Of a stretch of 64,000 bases of DNA, positions 43,713 to 52,689 are shown piece by piece. The stretch comes from Acidimicrobiales bacterium. Lineage in GTDB: Bacteria; Actinomycetota; Acidimicrobiia; Acidimicrobiales; SZUA-35. The stretch spans positions 1-64,000 of the forward strand of contig JAHEJM010000006.1 in assembly GCA_024638815.1 (NCBI GenBank), given 5' to 3'. A program made the position numbers and the translations under genes. The notes under the pieces were generated by a model. It made no database searches. It had not been told where the DNA came from and saw only the letters and a list, made by a program, of their open reading frames with translations. Every line of letters begins with the position of its first letter. Positions within the stretch are counted from its first letter, which is position 1.

Positions 43713-44525
43713 ATGACGCCTCGGTTCGCTCAGTCACCGGCGCTGCCCGGCATGGTCACCGGTGTGCTCGGCCTGCTGGCCGGCATGGTCGCACTGGCGC
43801 TGGAGAGCCCGGCCCTGGCCGCTGTGGCCGGCGTGCTGGCCCTGGCGGCCGGCGTGGCCGGACTCCGGCTGGCCCAGCAGCTCGAGGAGCAGGCGGCGGT
43901 ACAGACCTTGGTCGAGGACGAGCTGCGCAATGTGCGGGCCGAAGCCCGACAGACCGAGGCCCGGCTCCGAGACGAGATCGAGGCCGAGGACACCACCACC
44001 GGCGATGACAACGACCCCCTGGTCGACGGCTACACCGGGTTGTTCAGCGAGAACTTCTTCCATGTCGCCCTCGACTCCCGGGTGGCGGCCGCACGCCGGC
44101 ATCTCCGACCGGTGGCCGTGGTCATCATCCAGGTGGTCGAAGGGCTGCCGGCCGGCCGGCCGCTGCCGGCCGATCCGATCTACGTCGCCGATGCCATCAA
44201 GGCCACGCTGCGGGAGGCCGACACCGCCTGCCGGCTTCACAATGGCCATTTCGCCCTGCTCCTGGAGGACACACCGGAGAACGGCGCCATCTGGACGGTG
44301 GAACGCATCCGGCGCCACCTGGCCGGCGGCTCGGCACACCGAACCGACGATCAGGACCCGGATCGCATCGGCGAACGGACCATCACGCTGTGGGCCGGGG
44401 TGGCCTGCTATCCGGCGCACGCCTTCGGGGCCGAGGAGGTTCTGCAGGCGGCCCACCATGCCCTGACCGCGGCCACCGAGTGGCGCCAGGACCGGATCGA
44501 GGTGGCCGTCCCGGCCGCCGATTAG
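43713..44525 (+). CDS. Membrane protein with degenerate GGDEF domain
   Basis: Two TM helices (about residues 13-55), a coiled coil (LAQQLEEQAAVQTLVEDELR, to about 90), then a GGDEF-fold domain. The entry motif GYTGLFSENFF corresponds to DxLTGLxNRRxF. The signature RYGGDEFALLL is replaced by RLHNGHFALLL, and the metal-binding Asp region reads VVIIQVVEG. Cyclic-di-GMP synthesis is therefore not expected. Possible role: dimerisation or nucleotide sensing. 270 aa, ATG 43713. Confidence 0.75.
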   Translation: MTPRFAQSPALPGMVTGVLGLLAGMVALALESPALAAVAGVLALAAGVAGLRLAQQLEEQAAVQTLVEDELRNVRAEARQTEARLRDEIEAEDTTTGDDNDPLVDGYTGLFSENFFHVALDSRVAAARRHLRPVAVVIIQVVEGLPAGRPLPADPIYVADAIKATLREADTACRLHNGHFALLLEDTPENGAIWTVERIRRHLAGGSAHRTDDQDPDRIGERTITLWAGVACYPAHAFGAEEVLQAAHHALTAATEWRQDRIEVAVPAAD

Positions 44526-44541
44526 GAACCACCAGAAACCC

Positions 44542-45840
44542 GTGTCGCCGGCTGTAATTGCCCACGGGCTCGGGGCCCGAGGCGATCTACCACTCCCCCG
44601 TGATCTGTTCGTGTGGGGCATCAGTCTGGCCCTGCTCATTTCCTTTCTGGCCATGGCCGTGTTGTGGAAACAGCCGTTGCTGGATCGCTCGGCCGACGGT
44701 CGCCGGCTCATTCCGGTCCCGGTCGGCGCGGGGCTGGGCCTGATCGGCCGGGCCCTGGCTCTGGTCCTGTATGCCGTCTGTCTCTGGGCCGGCTGGAACG
44801 GGGCGAACCAGATCAACAACAACATCCTGCCGGTCACCCTCTACGTCACGGTATGGGTCGGTGGACACCTGATCGGCGGGCTGCTGGGCGATGTGTGGGG
44901 GGCCATCAACCCTGTCGACACGGTTGCCCGGGGGGCGGAGGCCGTGGTCCGACCGCTGGGATTGACCGAGGACGAACAGGGCTGGGGCCAGTGGCCGGCG
45001 GTGGTGGGCATGATCGTGTTCCTGTTCTACGAACTCTCCCATCCCACCGGGGCCGCACCCCGAACCCTTGGTCTGCTGCTGACCGTACATCTCATCTTGA
45101 TCATGGTCGCCGCCATGATGTGGGGCGCGGCCTGGGTTCGGCGCAACGATCCGTTCACCGCACTGTTCGCCCTGATCGGAGCCATGGCCCCGATCTACGG
45201 AGCCGACGGCGAGGTTCGGGGTCGTCCGCCGCTGACCGGCCTGGCCCGGGTACCGGTGATGGGTGGAACCGGCGCGTTGCTGCTCACCGCCATCGGTGGC
45301 ACCTCCTTCGACGGATTCAGCGAGAGCACCACCGGCCGCGACCTCTTCGACTCGTACCTCGGCTGGGAGCTGGCCTGGTTCGAGCTGGCCGGCCTACTGA
45401 TCTCGATCCTGGCCGTGACCACCCTGTTCGTCCTCGGGGTGTGGTGGACGGTGCGAGTGACGGGCATGGCCTTCAGGGCCGCCTGGCGGGCCTTCACGCC
45501 ATCGTTGATTCCGATCGTGTTCGGCTACGCCGTGGCCCACTACTTCCAGCTGTTCGCCGACAACATCCAAGCCTTCGTGTTCCGGCTGTCCGATCCTTTC
45601 GGCCGGGGCTGGGACCTGTTCGGCGGGGCGGACGGACTGATCTGGCAGATCGACCCCGATGTGGTGGCCTGGATTCAGGTGGCGGCCATGCTGGCGGGCC
45701 ATGTCGGGGCAGTGGCGGTGGCCCACGACCGGGCGGTCGAGCTGTTCCCGCCGGCGGTCTCCTTGCGTAGCCAGTTCGGCATGCTGGCGGTGATGGTGGC
45801 CTACAGCTCACTGGGGCTGTGGCTGCTGCTCACGGCCTGA
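44542..45840 (+). CDS. Polytopic membrane protein, fenitrothion-hydrolase (Fed)-like
   Basis: About twelve TM segments. The N-terminus HGLGARGDLPLPRDLFVWG, with the conserved HG..G..DLP.P pattern, and YGADGEVRGRPPLTG resemble actinobacterial proteins annotated as fenitrothion hydrolase. That name comes from the membrane-bound FedA/FedB of Burkholderia and is not evidence for pesticide hydrolysis here. GTG 44542 start. 432 aa. Starts 16 nt after the GGDEF gene on the same strand. Confidence 0.6.
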   Translation: MSPAVIAHGLGARGDLPLPRDLFVWGISLALLISFLAMAVLWKQPLLDRSADGRRLIPVPVGAGLGLIGRALALVLYAVCLWAGWNGANQINNNILPVTLYVTVWVGGHLIGGLLGDVWGAINPVDTVARGAEAVVRPLGLTEDEQGWGQWPAVVGMIVFLFYELSHPTGAAPRTLGLLLTVHLILIMVAAMMWGAAWVRRNDPFTALFALIGAMAPIYGADGEVRGRPPLTGLARVPVMGGTGALLLTAIGGTSFDGFSESTTGRDLFDSYLGWELAWFELAGLLISILAVTTLFVLGVWWTVRVTGMAFRAAWRAFTPSLIPIVFGYAVAHYFQLFADNIQAFVFRLSDPFGRGWDLFGGADGLIWQIDPDVVAWIQVAAMLAGHVGAVAVAHDRAVELFPPAVSLRSQFGMLAVMVAYSSLGLWLLLTA

Positions 45841-45922
45841 CCCCGCGGCCCGATGTCGGCGGCACCGAGCCGACCGGTGCGGCGATGTTTGGGCCGGGGT
45901 CCGAATCGGCGACAATGGGAAG

Positions 45923-46744
45923 GTGCTTGTCGTACTGTCCCCCGCCAAATCGCTCGACTACGAGTCGACCCCGGCCACCCGCAAGTTCACCGAGCCCCGG
46001 CTGCTCGACCAGGCCGAGGAACTGGTGTCGGTCATGGCCGACAAGTCGCCGAGATCGCTGGGCAAGCTCATGGGTATCTCCGAGTCGCTGGCCGAGCTCA
46101 ACTTCGAACGGTTCCAGAACTGGGAGCGTTCGTCGCTCTCGACGATGGGCGACGATTTTGATGCGGACGAGGTCCGACCGGCGGTGCTGGCCTTCGACGG
46201 CGACGTCTACGTGGGCATGGAGACGGAGCGGTTCAACCAGCGCGACTTCAGCCACGCCCAGAAGGTGATCCGGATCCTGTCCGGGCTGTACGGCGTGTTG
46301 CGACCGCTCGACCTGATGCTCCCCTATCGGCTGGAGATGGGCACCAAGCTCAAGACCGGGCGAGGCCGATCGTTGTACGAGTTCTGGGGTGACACCATTA
46401 CCGATCTTCTGAACCAGGACCTGGCCGCCAGCCCGGGCCAGGGTGTGCTCGTCAACCTGGCCTCCAACGAGTACTTCAAGTCGGTCCACACCGAGAAGCT
46501 GGACGCACCGGTGGTCGCTCCCGTGTTCCTCGACGCCAAGGCTGACGGTGACTATCGGGTTGTCAGCTTCTTCGCCAAAAAGGCCCGGGGGTCCATGGCG
46601 TCGTGGATTGTGCGGGAGCGGGTCTCGTCGGCTGATGACCTCTCGCAGTTCGACGGCATGGGCTACCGGTTCAACGCCGACCGCTCGTCGCCGCCGTCCC
46701 CCACCTTCATCCGCCGCAACGACATCCGCCGCAACGAAACCTGA
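45923..46744 (+). CDS. yaaA: YaaA-family peroxide-stress protein
   Basis: DUF328/YaaA family; in E. coli it limits intracellular free iron during peroxide stress and binds DNA. Hallmarks: VVLSPAKSLDYE at the N-terminus, the GISESLAELNFERFQNW block, LSGLYGVLRPLDLMLPYRLE and VNLASNEYFKSV. 273 aa, slightly longer than E. coli YaaA because of a C-terminal Ser/Pro/Arg tail. GTG start. Confidence 0.92.
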   Translation: MLVVLSPAKSLDYESTPATRKFTEPRLLDQAEELVSVMADKSPRSLGKLMGISESLAELNFERFQNWERSSLSTMGDDFDADEVRPAVLAFDGDVYVGMETERFNQRDFSHAQKVIRILSGLYGVLRPLDLMLPYRLEMGTKLKTGRGRSLYEFWGDTITDLLNQDLAASPGQGVLVNLASNEYFKSVHTEKLDAPVVAPVFLDAKADGDYRVVSFFAKKARGSMASWIVRERVSSADDLSQFDGMGYRFNADRSSPPSPTFIRRNDIRRNET

Positions 46745-46775
46745 GTTGGCTCATCGACTCGTGCACGATCCCGGG

Positions 46776-47294
46776 ATGAACCTGCTGCTAGGCGGGGTTC
46801 GAAGTGGCAAGAGCGATCTGGCCGTTCGTCTGGCTCGGCGATGGCACGGCTCGGTGACCTTCGTGGCCACGGCCCGTGCCTTCGACGACGACATGGCTCA
46901 TCGCATCGCCCGCCATCAGGCCGACCGACCAAGCGAATGGACACTGCTGGAGCGGCCCGAGCTGTCGGCCTCCGACATCGAGGCCTGCCCGGTGGACCAT
47001 CTCATCGTGGTCGACTGCATCACCCTGCTGGTCTCGAACCTCATGCTGGTCGACCGGGACGAGTGGGACATCGCCGACCACATCACCGAGCTGGCGACGG
47101 TTCTGGCCCCACGGGCCGCGGTGGTCGTCAGCAACGAGGTGGGCATGGGTGTGCATCCCCCCACCGACCTCGGTCGACGCTATCGCGACATCCTGGGCCG
47201 GGCCAATACCATCCTGGCCGCCAACGCCGCTCACACCCATCTGGTCATGGCCGGCAAGACCTTCCCTCTCACCGACCCACCGATGCCGTGGTGA
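46776..47294 (+). CDS. cobU: Adenosylcobinamide kinase / guanylyltransferase
   Basis: Activates adenosylcobinamide for nucleotide-loop assembly in cobalamin synthesis or salvage. ATG 46776 begins NLLLGGVRSGKSDLAVRLA with the P-loop GGVRSGKS. VVDCITLLVSNLML and VVVSNEVGMGVHPPTDLGRR are family blocks with the conserved Glu and active-site region. 172 aa, normal. The stop overlaps the cobT start by one base. Confidence 0.92.
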   Translation: MNLLLGGVRSGKSDLAVRLARRWHGSVTFVATARAFDDDMAHRIARHQADRPSEWTLLERPELSASDIEACPVDHLIVVDCITLLVSNLMLVDRDEWDIADHITELATVLAPRAAVVVSNEVGMGVHPPTDLGRRYRDILGRANTILAANAAHTHLVMAGKTFPLTDPPMPW

Positions 47295-48367
47295 TGGGGC
47301 GGGTGGCGGAACTGGAACACCGGGTCCTGGCCGAACTGGCCGCCGCCCCCGGACCCGACCACGATTCCCGGCATCTGGTGCAGGCCAGGGTCGACGACAT
47401 CCTGCGTCCGACCGGGGCCCTGGCCCGGTTGGACGAGCTGGCGGTGTGGCTGGCCGGCTGGCTGGGGGCCCGACCTGCCGTCGACCACCCGGCCGCCGTG
47501 ATTTTCGCCGCCGATCACGGGGTAGCCGAACTCAGTGCCTTCCCGGCCGACGTGACGGCGGCCATGGTCACGGCCTTTCGATCGGGTAGGGCGTCGATCT
47601 CGGCCATGGCCTCGGTGGCCGGAGCGACGGTCGAGGTGGTGGACCTCGGGGTCGGTCGACCGACCGACGACATCCGCCGTACCGCGGCCATGTCCGAGTG
47701 GCGCTTCGTCGAAGCATTCGAAGCCGGCCGCCAGGCTGTGGCCCGCCCGTTCGAATCCGATCCGGCATCGGACGACGCCACAAGGCAGGACCTGCCTGAT
47801 CTTCTGATCCTGGGTGAGATGGGCATCGGGAACACCGCGTCGGCCGCCGCCGTGGTCGGAGCGTTGACCGGCGCCGAGGCGTCCGAGGTGGTCGGCGCCG
47901 GCACCGGGGTCGACGGCGATCGGTTGGCGGCCAAGGTGGCGGGTGTGGAGGCCGCGCTGGCCCGGTTGGCCGACGAAGCGAGCGGCCGGGGGACGCCGTC
48001 ACCGTTCGAGGTGATGCGTCAGGTCGGGGGGACCGAGCTGGTTGCCATGATGGGAGCCATGGTCGAGGCCAGAGTACGGTCCATACCGATTCTGCTCGAT
48101 GGCTACGTGGTCGGGGCATCGGCCCTGGCCCTTCACGTCCTGGGGGCGTCGGCGGGGACGGCCGCCGCCGCCGAGCATTTGTGGGCCGGGCATTGTTCGG
48201 CCGAACCCGGCCACCGTCTGGTGCTGACGGAACTGGGGCTGCGACCGCTGCTCGATCTCGACTTCCGCCTGGGCGAGGCCTCCGGAGCCATGGCCGCCCT
48301 ACCCCTGGTTCGAATGGCCTGCCGCCTGGTCACCGATGTGCCAACCTTTGCCGAGTGGTTCGAGTGA
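47294..48367 (+). CDS. cobT: Nicotinate-nucleotide:dimethylbenzimidazole phosphoribosyltransferase
   Basis: Makes alpha-ribazole phosphate, the lower ligand of cobalamin. ATG 47294 overlaps the cobU TGA; the track start at 46841 lies inside cobU. Blocks: AAVIFAADHGVAELSAFPAD, LLILGEMGIGNTASAAAV, VVGAGTGVDGD and SIPILLDGYVVGASAL. The catalytic Glu is expected near the C-terminus (SAEPGHR). 357 aa. Confidence 0.92.
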   Translation: MGRVAELEHRVLAELAAAPGPDHDSRHLVQARVDDILRPTGALARLDELAVWLAGWLGARPAVDHPAAVIFAADHGVAELSAFPADVTAAMVTAFRSGRASISAMASVAGATVEVVDLGVGRPTDDIRRTAAMSEWRFVEAFEAGRQAVARPFESDPASDDATRQDLPDLLILGEMGIGNTASAAAVVGALTGAEASEVVGAGTGVDGDRLAAKVAGVEAALARLADEASGRGTPSPFEVMRQVGGTELVAMMGAMVEARVRSIPILLDGYVVGASALALHVLGASAGTAAAAEHLWAGHCSAEPGHRLVLTELGLRPLLDLDFRLGEASGAMAALPLVRMACRLVTDVPTFAEWFE

Positions 48368-48460
48368 CGGGAGTCGGGCGTGAGCGCGGGTCAGTGAGGA
48401 CGGTTCGAGTGGCGGAGTGTCCCGTGACGGGGTGGATCCGATGACCGGGGGGCCGATCTC

Positions 48461-49249
48461 GTGACCCGACTGGCCGGGGCCCGAACTGCGGTGGGCTTCC
48501 TCACCCGGGTGCCGGTGGGAGCGGCAACCGGATCACCGGCGGCCGCCGTGGGATGGTTTCCGGCGGTGGGCGCCGGAATCGGACTGACCCAGGGTTTGCT
48601 GCTGGTCGGGGCCGGGGATGTGACCACACCACTGTTGGCGGCGGCGCTGGCGGTGGCCGCTTCGACCCTCATCACCGGGGCCTTCCATCTCGACGGGATC
48701 GCCGACGTGGCCGACGCCTTCGGCGGAGGTTGGACGCGGGAGCAGCGGCTGGAGATCCTCAAGGACTCCCGACTCGGCACCTACGGAACGGCCACCGTGG
48801 CGCTGGTGCTGCTGATCGAGACCGCAGCCCTGTCGGCCATCGTCGACAACTCACTGCCGCCATGGTGGTGGCCGGTGACGGCCACCGTGGCCGCTCACAC
48901 CTGGTCCCGAGCCGTGTCCGTGGCCACAATGCGGATGGCACCGCTCGCCGGTGACGGCCTGGGCGCCGGCTATGGCGCCGGGCTGTCATGGCCGGTGGTC
49001 GTGGCGGCGGTGGTCACCGGTGTGGTCGCCCTGATCCCACCGGCGGTTGTCATCGACTCGGGAGCCGACGTGACCCGGTCCGAGATCGTCGTCGTGGTGC
49101 TGGCCACGGCGCTGGCCTCGTCGGCCGCCGCCGCAGCGGTGATCCGCCTGGCCGTGATCAAGATCGGGGGCGTGACCGGCGACGTCCTGGGAACGGTGCA
49201 ACAGGTGGCAGCCCTGACCATGCTGTGTGGATTGGCCACGGTGGCCTGA
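48461..49249 (+). CDS. cobS: Adenosylcobinamide-GDP ribazoletransferase (cobalamin synthase)
   Basis: Joins adenosylcobinamide-GDP with alpha-ribazole. Integral membrane enzyme with six to seven TM helices. Signature AFHLDGIADVADAFGGGWT followed by EILKDSRLGTYG, carrying the acidic Mg-binding residues. 262 aa, normal. It follows cobT after 93 bp; no cobalamin riboswitch is visible before the cluster. Lets the cell finish B12 for the nearby mutase. Confidence 0.92.
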   Translation: MTRLAGARTAVGFLTRVPVGAATGSPAAAVGWFPAVGAGIGLTQGLLLVGAGDVTTPLLAAALAVAASTLITGAFHLDGIADVADAFGGGWTREQRLEILKDSRLGTYGTATVALVLLIETAALSAIVDNSLPPWWWPVTATVAAHTWSRAVSVATMRMAPLAGDGLGAGYGAGLSWPVVVAAVVTGVVALIPPAVVIDSGADVTRSEIVVVVLATALASSAAAAAVIRLAVIKIGGVTGDVLGTVQQVAALTMLCGLATVA

Positions 49250-49339
49250 GGGCGGCATCGACGGGGTCGCAGTTGGAACCCGATTCGGCTCGAGTCTTCT
49301 CGGGAGACGGGCCACGACCTTACTACACTGGGGTTTGAG

Positions 49340-50260
49340 ATGGACTTCTCCGACATCGCAACATCGGAATGGGTGAGCGCCGGAGCCACGCTGCTGATCG
49401 GTGTCGCCGTCAGCTTCGTCATCACCCGGAGCATCCACACCGCAGCCAAGCCTCTGCGCATGCAGGAGGACTTGGCCAAGGTGATCTCCCGCATCGCCCG
49501 GGCCCTGATCCTGGTTCTCGCCTTGGTGCTGGCCCTCGAACAGCTCAACGTCAAGGTCGGTCCGCTCATCGGTGCCCTCGGTATCGGCGGTGTGCTGGTG
49601 GCACTGTCGCTGCAACCGGTGTTGGGCAACCTCGTCGGGTCCATCATGCTCCAGGCCCGGCGACCGATTCGCAAGGGCGACCAGATCCACAGCAACGGCC
49701 AGTCCGGGACCGTGATCGACATCAACGGGCGGGCCGTGGTGCTCAAGACCTTCGACGGCGAGATCGTGCATCTGCCCAATCTGAAGGTATTGGAGGAGGC
49801 GCTGGTCAACCAGACCAGCGATGAGCATCGGCGGACCCTCATCCCGTTCCAAGTCTCCTACGACACCGATCTGCGGGCGACGCAGCGGATCCTGGTCAAG
49901 AAGCTGCGAGACCTCGACGCCCTGGCCGGAGCCCCCCAAGCCGATGTGCTGGTCACCGGGTTCGGCGAGTCCGGCATTGATATGGTGGCCCGTATCTGGC
50001 ACTTCAGCGAGGAACTGACCAGCCGGTGGGCCATCAGCGAGTCGGCCATTACCATCCGTGAGACCCTGGCCGAGGCCGGCATCACCATCCCGTTCCCTCA
50101 GCGGGTGCTTCACCTGGGTCAGGGTTTGGATCACGCTACGGCGGAAGTCGTCACCGGATCGCAGAAGTCTCAGGGTCCGGCCGGTCTCGACGTGAACGCC
50201 AACGGCTCGCCGACGGCATCCGAGTCGCCCACCCCAGCCGGGGAGCAAACTTCGTCGTAG
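49340..50260 (+). CDS. MscS-family mechanosensitive channel
   Basis: Small-conductance channel-type protein. TM helices lie at residues 12-30 and 45-65; the pore helix is GPLIGALGIGGVLVALSLQP with Gly/Ala packing, then QPVLGNLVGSIML. The beta domain has RKGDQIHSNGQSGTVIDING and VVLKTFDGEIVHLPN; an alpha/beta domain ends near residue 265. 306 aa, close to E. coli MscS (286). The third MscS-type gene of the window and the most canonical. Confidence 0.9.
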   Translation: MDFSDIATSEWVSAGATLLIGVAVSFVITRSIHTAAKPLRMQEDLAKVISRIARALILVLALVLALEQLNVKVGPLIGALGIGGVLVALSLQPVLGNLVGSIMLQARRPIRKGDQIHSNGQSGTVIDINGRAVVLKTFDGEIVHLPNLKVLEEALVNQTSDEHRRTLIPFQVSYDTDLRATQRILVKKLRDLDALAGAPQADVLVTGFGESGIDMVARIWHFSEELTSRWAISESAITIRETLAEAGITIPFPQRVLHLGQGLDHATAEVVTGSQKSQGPAGLDVNANGSPTASESPTPAGEQTSS

Positions 50261-50289
50261 TCCGACGCAAACGGGGCCCCCGGCCGACC

Positions 50290-51501
50290 TCAGGCCAGGT
50301 AGGACAGGGCAAGGGCGGCGTGGGCGGCGATGCCCACGGCCATGGCGTCCTCATCGATTCGCATGAGATTGGAATGGCAGGCGTGGGCCTGATTCGGCTC
50401 CACGCCATCGGGGCACACGCCGAGGAAGGCCATCAGCCCCGGCACCCGCTCCAGCACATAGCTCCAGTCCTCGGAGCCCATGATCGGCGCCGGCATGAGG
50501 CTCACCCGGTCGGCTCCGAGCACATCGGTCAGGACCCCGACCGAGAAGTCGGTGAACCCGGCGTCGTTCACCGTCACCGGGTAGCCGTAGTCGAGTTCCA
50601 CGTCGACCCGGCAGCCATGAGCGCCGGCAATGCCCTGCACCACCTGTTCGATCGAGCCCAACACCTGCTCCCTGGTCTCGGCATCGACCGTGCGCACGGT
50701 GCCGGTCAGCTCGGCCGACTCGGGGATGACGTTGGTGGTGGTGCCGGCGATGATCCGGCCCACGGTCAGGACCGCCGGTTTGAACACGTTGACGGTGCGG
50801 GTGATATGGGTCTGGAGGGCGGTGACCATCTCACACGCCACCGGAATGGGATCGACCGCCATATAGGGGGCCGAGGCATGACCGCCCCTACCGCGCACGG
50901 TGATCGTGAACTCGTCGGACGAGGCCAGCATGGGGCCGGGGCGGGTCTGGATCGACCCCGACTGCAGGTTGGGGAACACATGGAGGGCGAAGGCGGCATC
51001 CACCTTCGGGTTCTCGAGCAGACCTTCCTCGATGCAGTAGCGGGCTCCGTGGTGGCCCTCCTCCCCGGGCTGGAACAGGAACTTGACCGAGCCCCGAAGT
51101 TCGCGGCGGCGGGCGTGGAGCAATCGGGCGGCGCCGGCCAACATGGCCACATGGGCGTCGTGCCCGCAGGCATGCATGACCCCGGTATGGCTGCTGGCGA
51201 ACTTCTCACCGGTGTCCTCCGGCATGGGCAGGGCGTCCATGTCACCCCGCAGCACCAGGGTCGGCCCGGCGCCGTCGCCGATCAAGGTGGCCACCACCGA
51301 CGACACGGCGTCGCCGGTCCGGATCTCGAGGTCGAGGCCGCTGAGGGCGTCCAGGATCTTGGCCTGGGTCATGGGTAGGTGGTTGCCCAACTCTGGCTCG
51401 GCGTGGATGCGGCGACGGAGGCGGATCGTGTCAGCCAGCAGATCGCGGGCGTCGGCCATGAGCCGGTTGCCGTCGAGAGCGATGCGAGTGGTCATGGCCA
51501 C
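50290..51501 (-). CDS. M20D-family amidohydrolase
   Basis: Zinc peptidase/amidohydrolase of the hippurate hydrolase/IAA-amino-acid hydrolase type. Metal motifs: HACGHDAHVAMLAGAARLL, FQPGEEGHHGARYCIEEGLL, and a C-terminal HACHSNLMRIDEDAM. The dimerisation domain starts RGRGGHASAPYMAVDPIP. 403 aa. GTG 51501 or ATG 51495 are equivalent starts; neither has a good ribosome site. Substrate is an N-acyl or amide amino acid derivative, not determined. Confidence 0.9.
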   Translation of the reverse strand: MAMTTRIALDGNRLMADARDLLADTIRLRRRIHAEPELGNHLPMTQAKILDALSGLDLEIRTGDAVSSVVATLIGDGAGPTLVLRGDMDALPMPEDTGEKFASSHTGVMHACGHDAHVAMLAGAARLLHARRRELRGSVKFLFQPGEEGHHGARYCIEEGLLENPKVDAAFALHVFPNLQSGSIQTRPGPMLASSDEFTITVRGRGGHASAPYMAVDPIPVACEMVTALQTHITRTVNVFKPAVLTVGRIIAGTTTNVIPESAELTGTVRTVDAETREQVLGSIEQVVQGIAGAHGCRVDVELDYGYPVTVNDAGFTDFSVGVLTDVLGADRVSLMPAPIMGSEDWSYVLERVPGLMAFLGVCPDGVEPNQAHACHSNLMRIDEDAMAVGIAAHAALALSYLA

Positions 51502-51641
51502 AAGGTAGTTGACCGACCGAATCCGAACCCATCCGTGCTCTGCTCAACCCCCGCCCGTGATCCGGGCCGGTCCCGAATGTCCCGGCCGGTCCACGCCGGA
51601 TTTCCGCCATGGCGAACCGGAAACCGGGCGGAATTGCCGTA

Positions 51642-51741
51642 GTTTCGCGTGGTCGATTGAATGTTCACGATCAGGTCAAGGCTCGGCGACGTTTGGCCGG
51701 AGGCCAAACTCGGGGCGGCGAGCACCGTCTCGCCGCACTAG
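51642..51741 (+). repeat. Dispersed intergenic repeat, copy 2 (about 100 bp)
   Basis: Second copy of the element at 8495-8609, in the same orientation. It keeps the GTTTGGCC-GGA-GGCCAAAC hairpin, the CGGCGA/TCGCCG closing pair and the end block ending in CACTAG. It is 15 nt shorter in the middle, where the extra hairpin of copy 1 is missing. It ends 9 nt before the glutaminyl cyclase start, covering part of the ribosome-binding region. A 26-codon ORF (51661-51741) spans it. Confidence 0.8.
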
Positions 51742-51750
51742 AAAGGGGAG

Positions 51751-52689
51751 GTGAGAAAGATCGCCGTACTGGTCGTCGCCATGGTGTGGTTGGCGGCCGC
51801 CTGCGCCACCGATTCATCCAACGGTGCCAGCGGCACGGCCGACACGGCCTCGATCACAACCATCGACCCGGCGTCGACCACCACCGTCGACCCGGCGCCG
51901 ACCACCACCGGGTCCGAGGCGGTCGGCACTTCGGAGCCGGTCCCCCGCACCATCACCGTGATCGAGGTGTACGACCACGACTCGGCGTACACCCAGGGAC
52001 TGGAGTGGATCGACGCCGGTCGGTGGAACGGTCACCTTCTGGAGAGCGCAGGCCAGTACGGCGAATCCCGGCTCCGGATCTGGGATCCGCTCGGTGCCCC
52101 CGACGGTCCGCCGGCATCCCTGGTCGAGACCGAATTGAGCGACGACCTGTTCGCCGAGGGGGCCACCGTGGTCGGCGATCGGGTGTGGCAGCTGACCTGG
52201 CTGGCCGGCCGGGCCTTCGTCTACGACCTCGACACCCTGGAACCGGTCGACGAGTTCGATTACGAGAGCGAAGGCTGGGGTCTGTGCCTGCTCGATGATG
52301 TCCTGGTCCGCAGCGACGGTACCGACCGGCTGTGGTTTCATCGACCCGACGACTTCGAGGTGGTGGCCACGGTGCAGGTGACGGCCGAGGGTCGTCCGGT
52401 CGAAGCCATCAACGAGCTGGAGTGCGTGCCCGGAGCCGAGTCCGAGGCATCGAGGCGGTCGGCCGACGACCGGATCTGGGCCAACATCTACCAATCGAAC
52501 AGCATCATCGCCATCGATCCGGAGTCGGGGGCGGTGACCGACATGGTCGACGCCTCGGCCCTGGTTCCCCCTGGATTCGAGGGCGACACCGACCGGGTGC
52601 TCAACGGCATCGCCTACCAGCCCGACACCGGACGGTTCTGGCTGACCGGCAAACGCTGGCCCGTGCTCTATGAAGTCGAGATTGACTAG
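51751..52689 (+). CDS. Glutaminyl-peptide cyclotransferase-like lipoprotein
   Basis: Beta-propeller glutaminyl cyclase of the plant/bacterial type, which makes N-terminal pyroglutamate. GTG 51751 gives the signal peptide RKIAVLVVAMVWLAAAC with a lipobox; a Thr/Ser linker follows. Propeller blocks: YDHDSAYTQGLEW, FAEGATVVGDRVWQLTWLAGRAF, FDYESEGWGLCL, INELECV, ANIYQSNSIIAIDP and VLNGIAYQPDTGRFWLTGKRWP. 312 aa. GGGGAGG directly abuts the start. The gene ends on the remains of padR. Confidence 0.88.
   Translation: MRKIAVLVVAMVWLAAACATDSSNGASGTADTASITTIDPASTTTVDPAPTTTGSEAVGTSEPVPRTITVIEVYDHDSAYTQGLEWIDAGRWNGHLLESAGQYGESRLRIWDPLGAPDGPPASLVETELSDDLFAEGATVVGDRVWQLTWLAGRAFVYDLDTLEPVDEFDYESEGWGLCLLDDVLVRSDGTDRLWFHRPDDFEVVATVQVTAEGRPVEAINELECVPGAESEASRRSADDRIWANIYQSNSIIAIDPESGAVTDMVDASALVPPGFEGDTDRVLNGIAYQPDTGRFWLTGKRWPVLYEVEID

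Noticed and set aside
43713-44525. Active diguanylate cyclase
   Set aside because: The GGDEF signature reads HNGHF and the metal-binding Asp is missing.
46745-46775. Cobalamin riboswitch before cobU
   Set aside because: The gap to yaaA is only about 30 bp and no B12-box-like sequence is visible in or near it.
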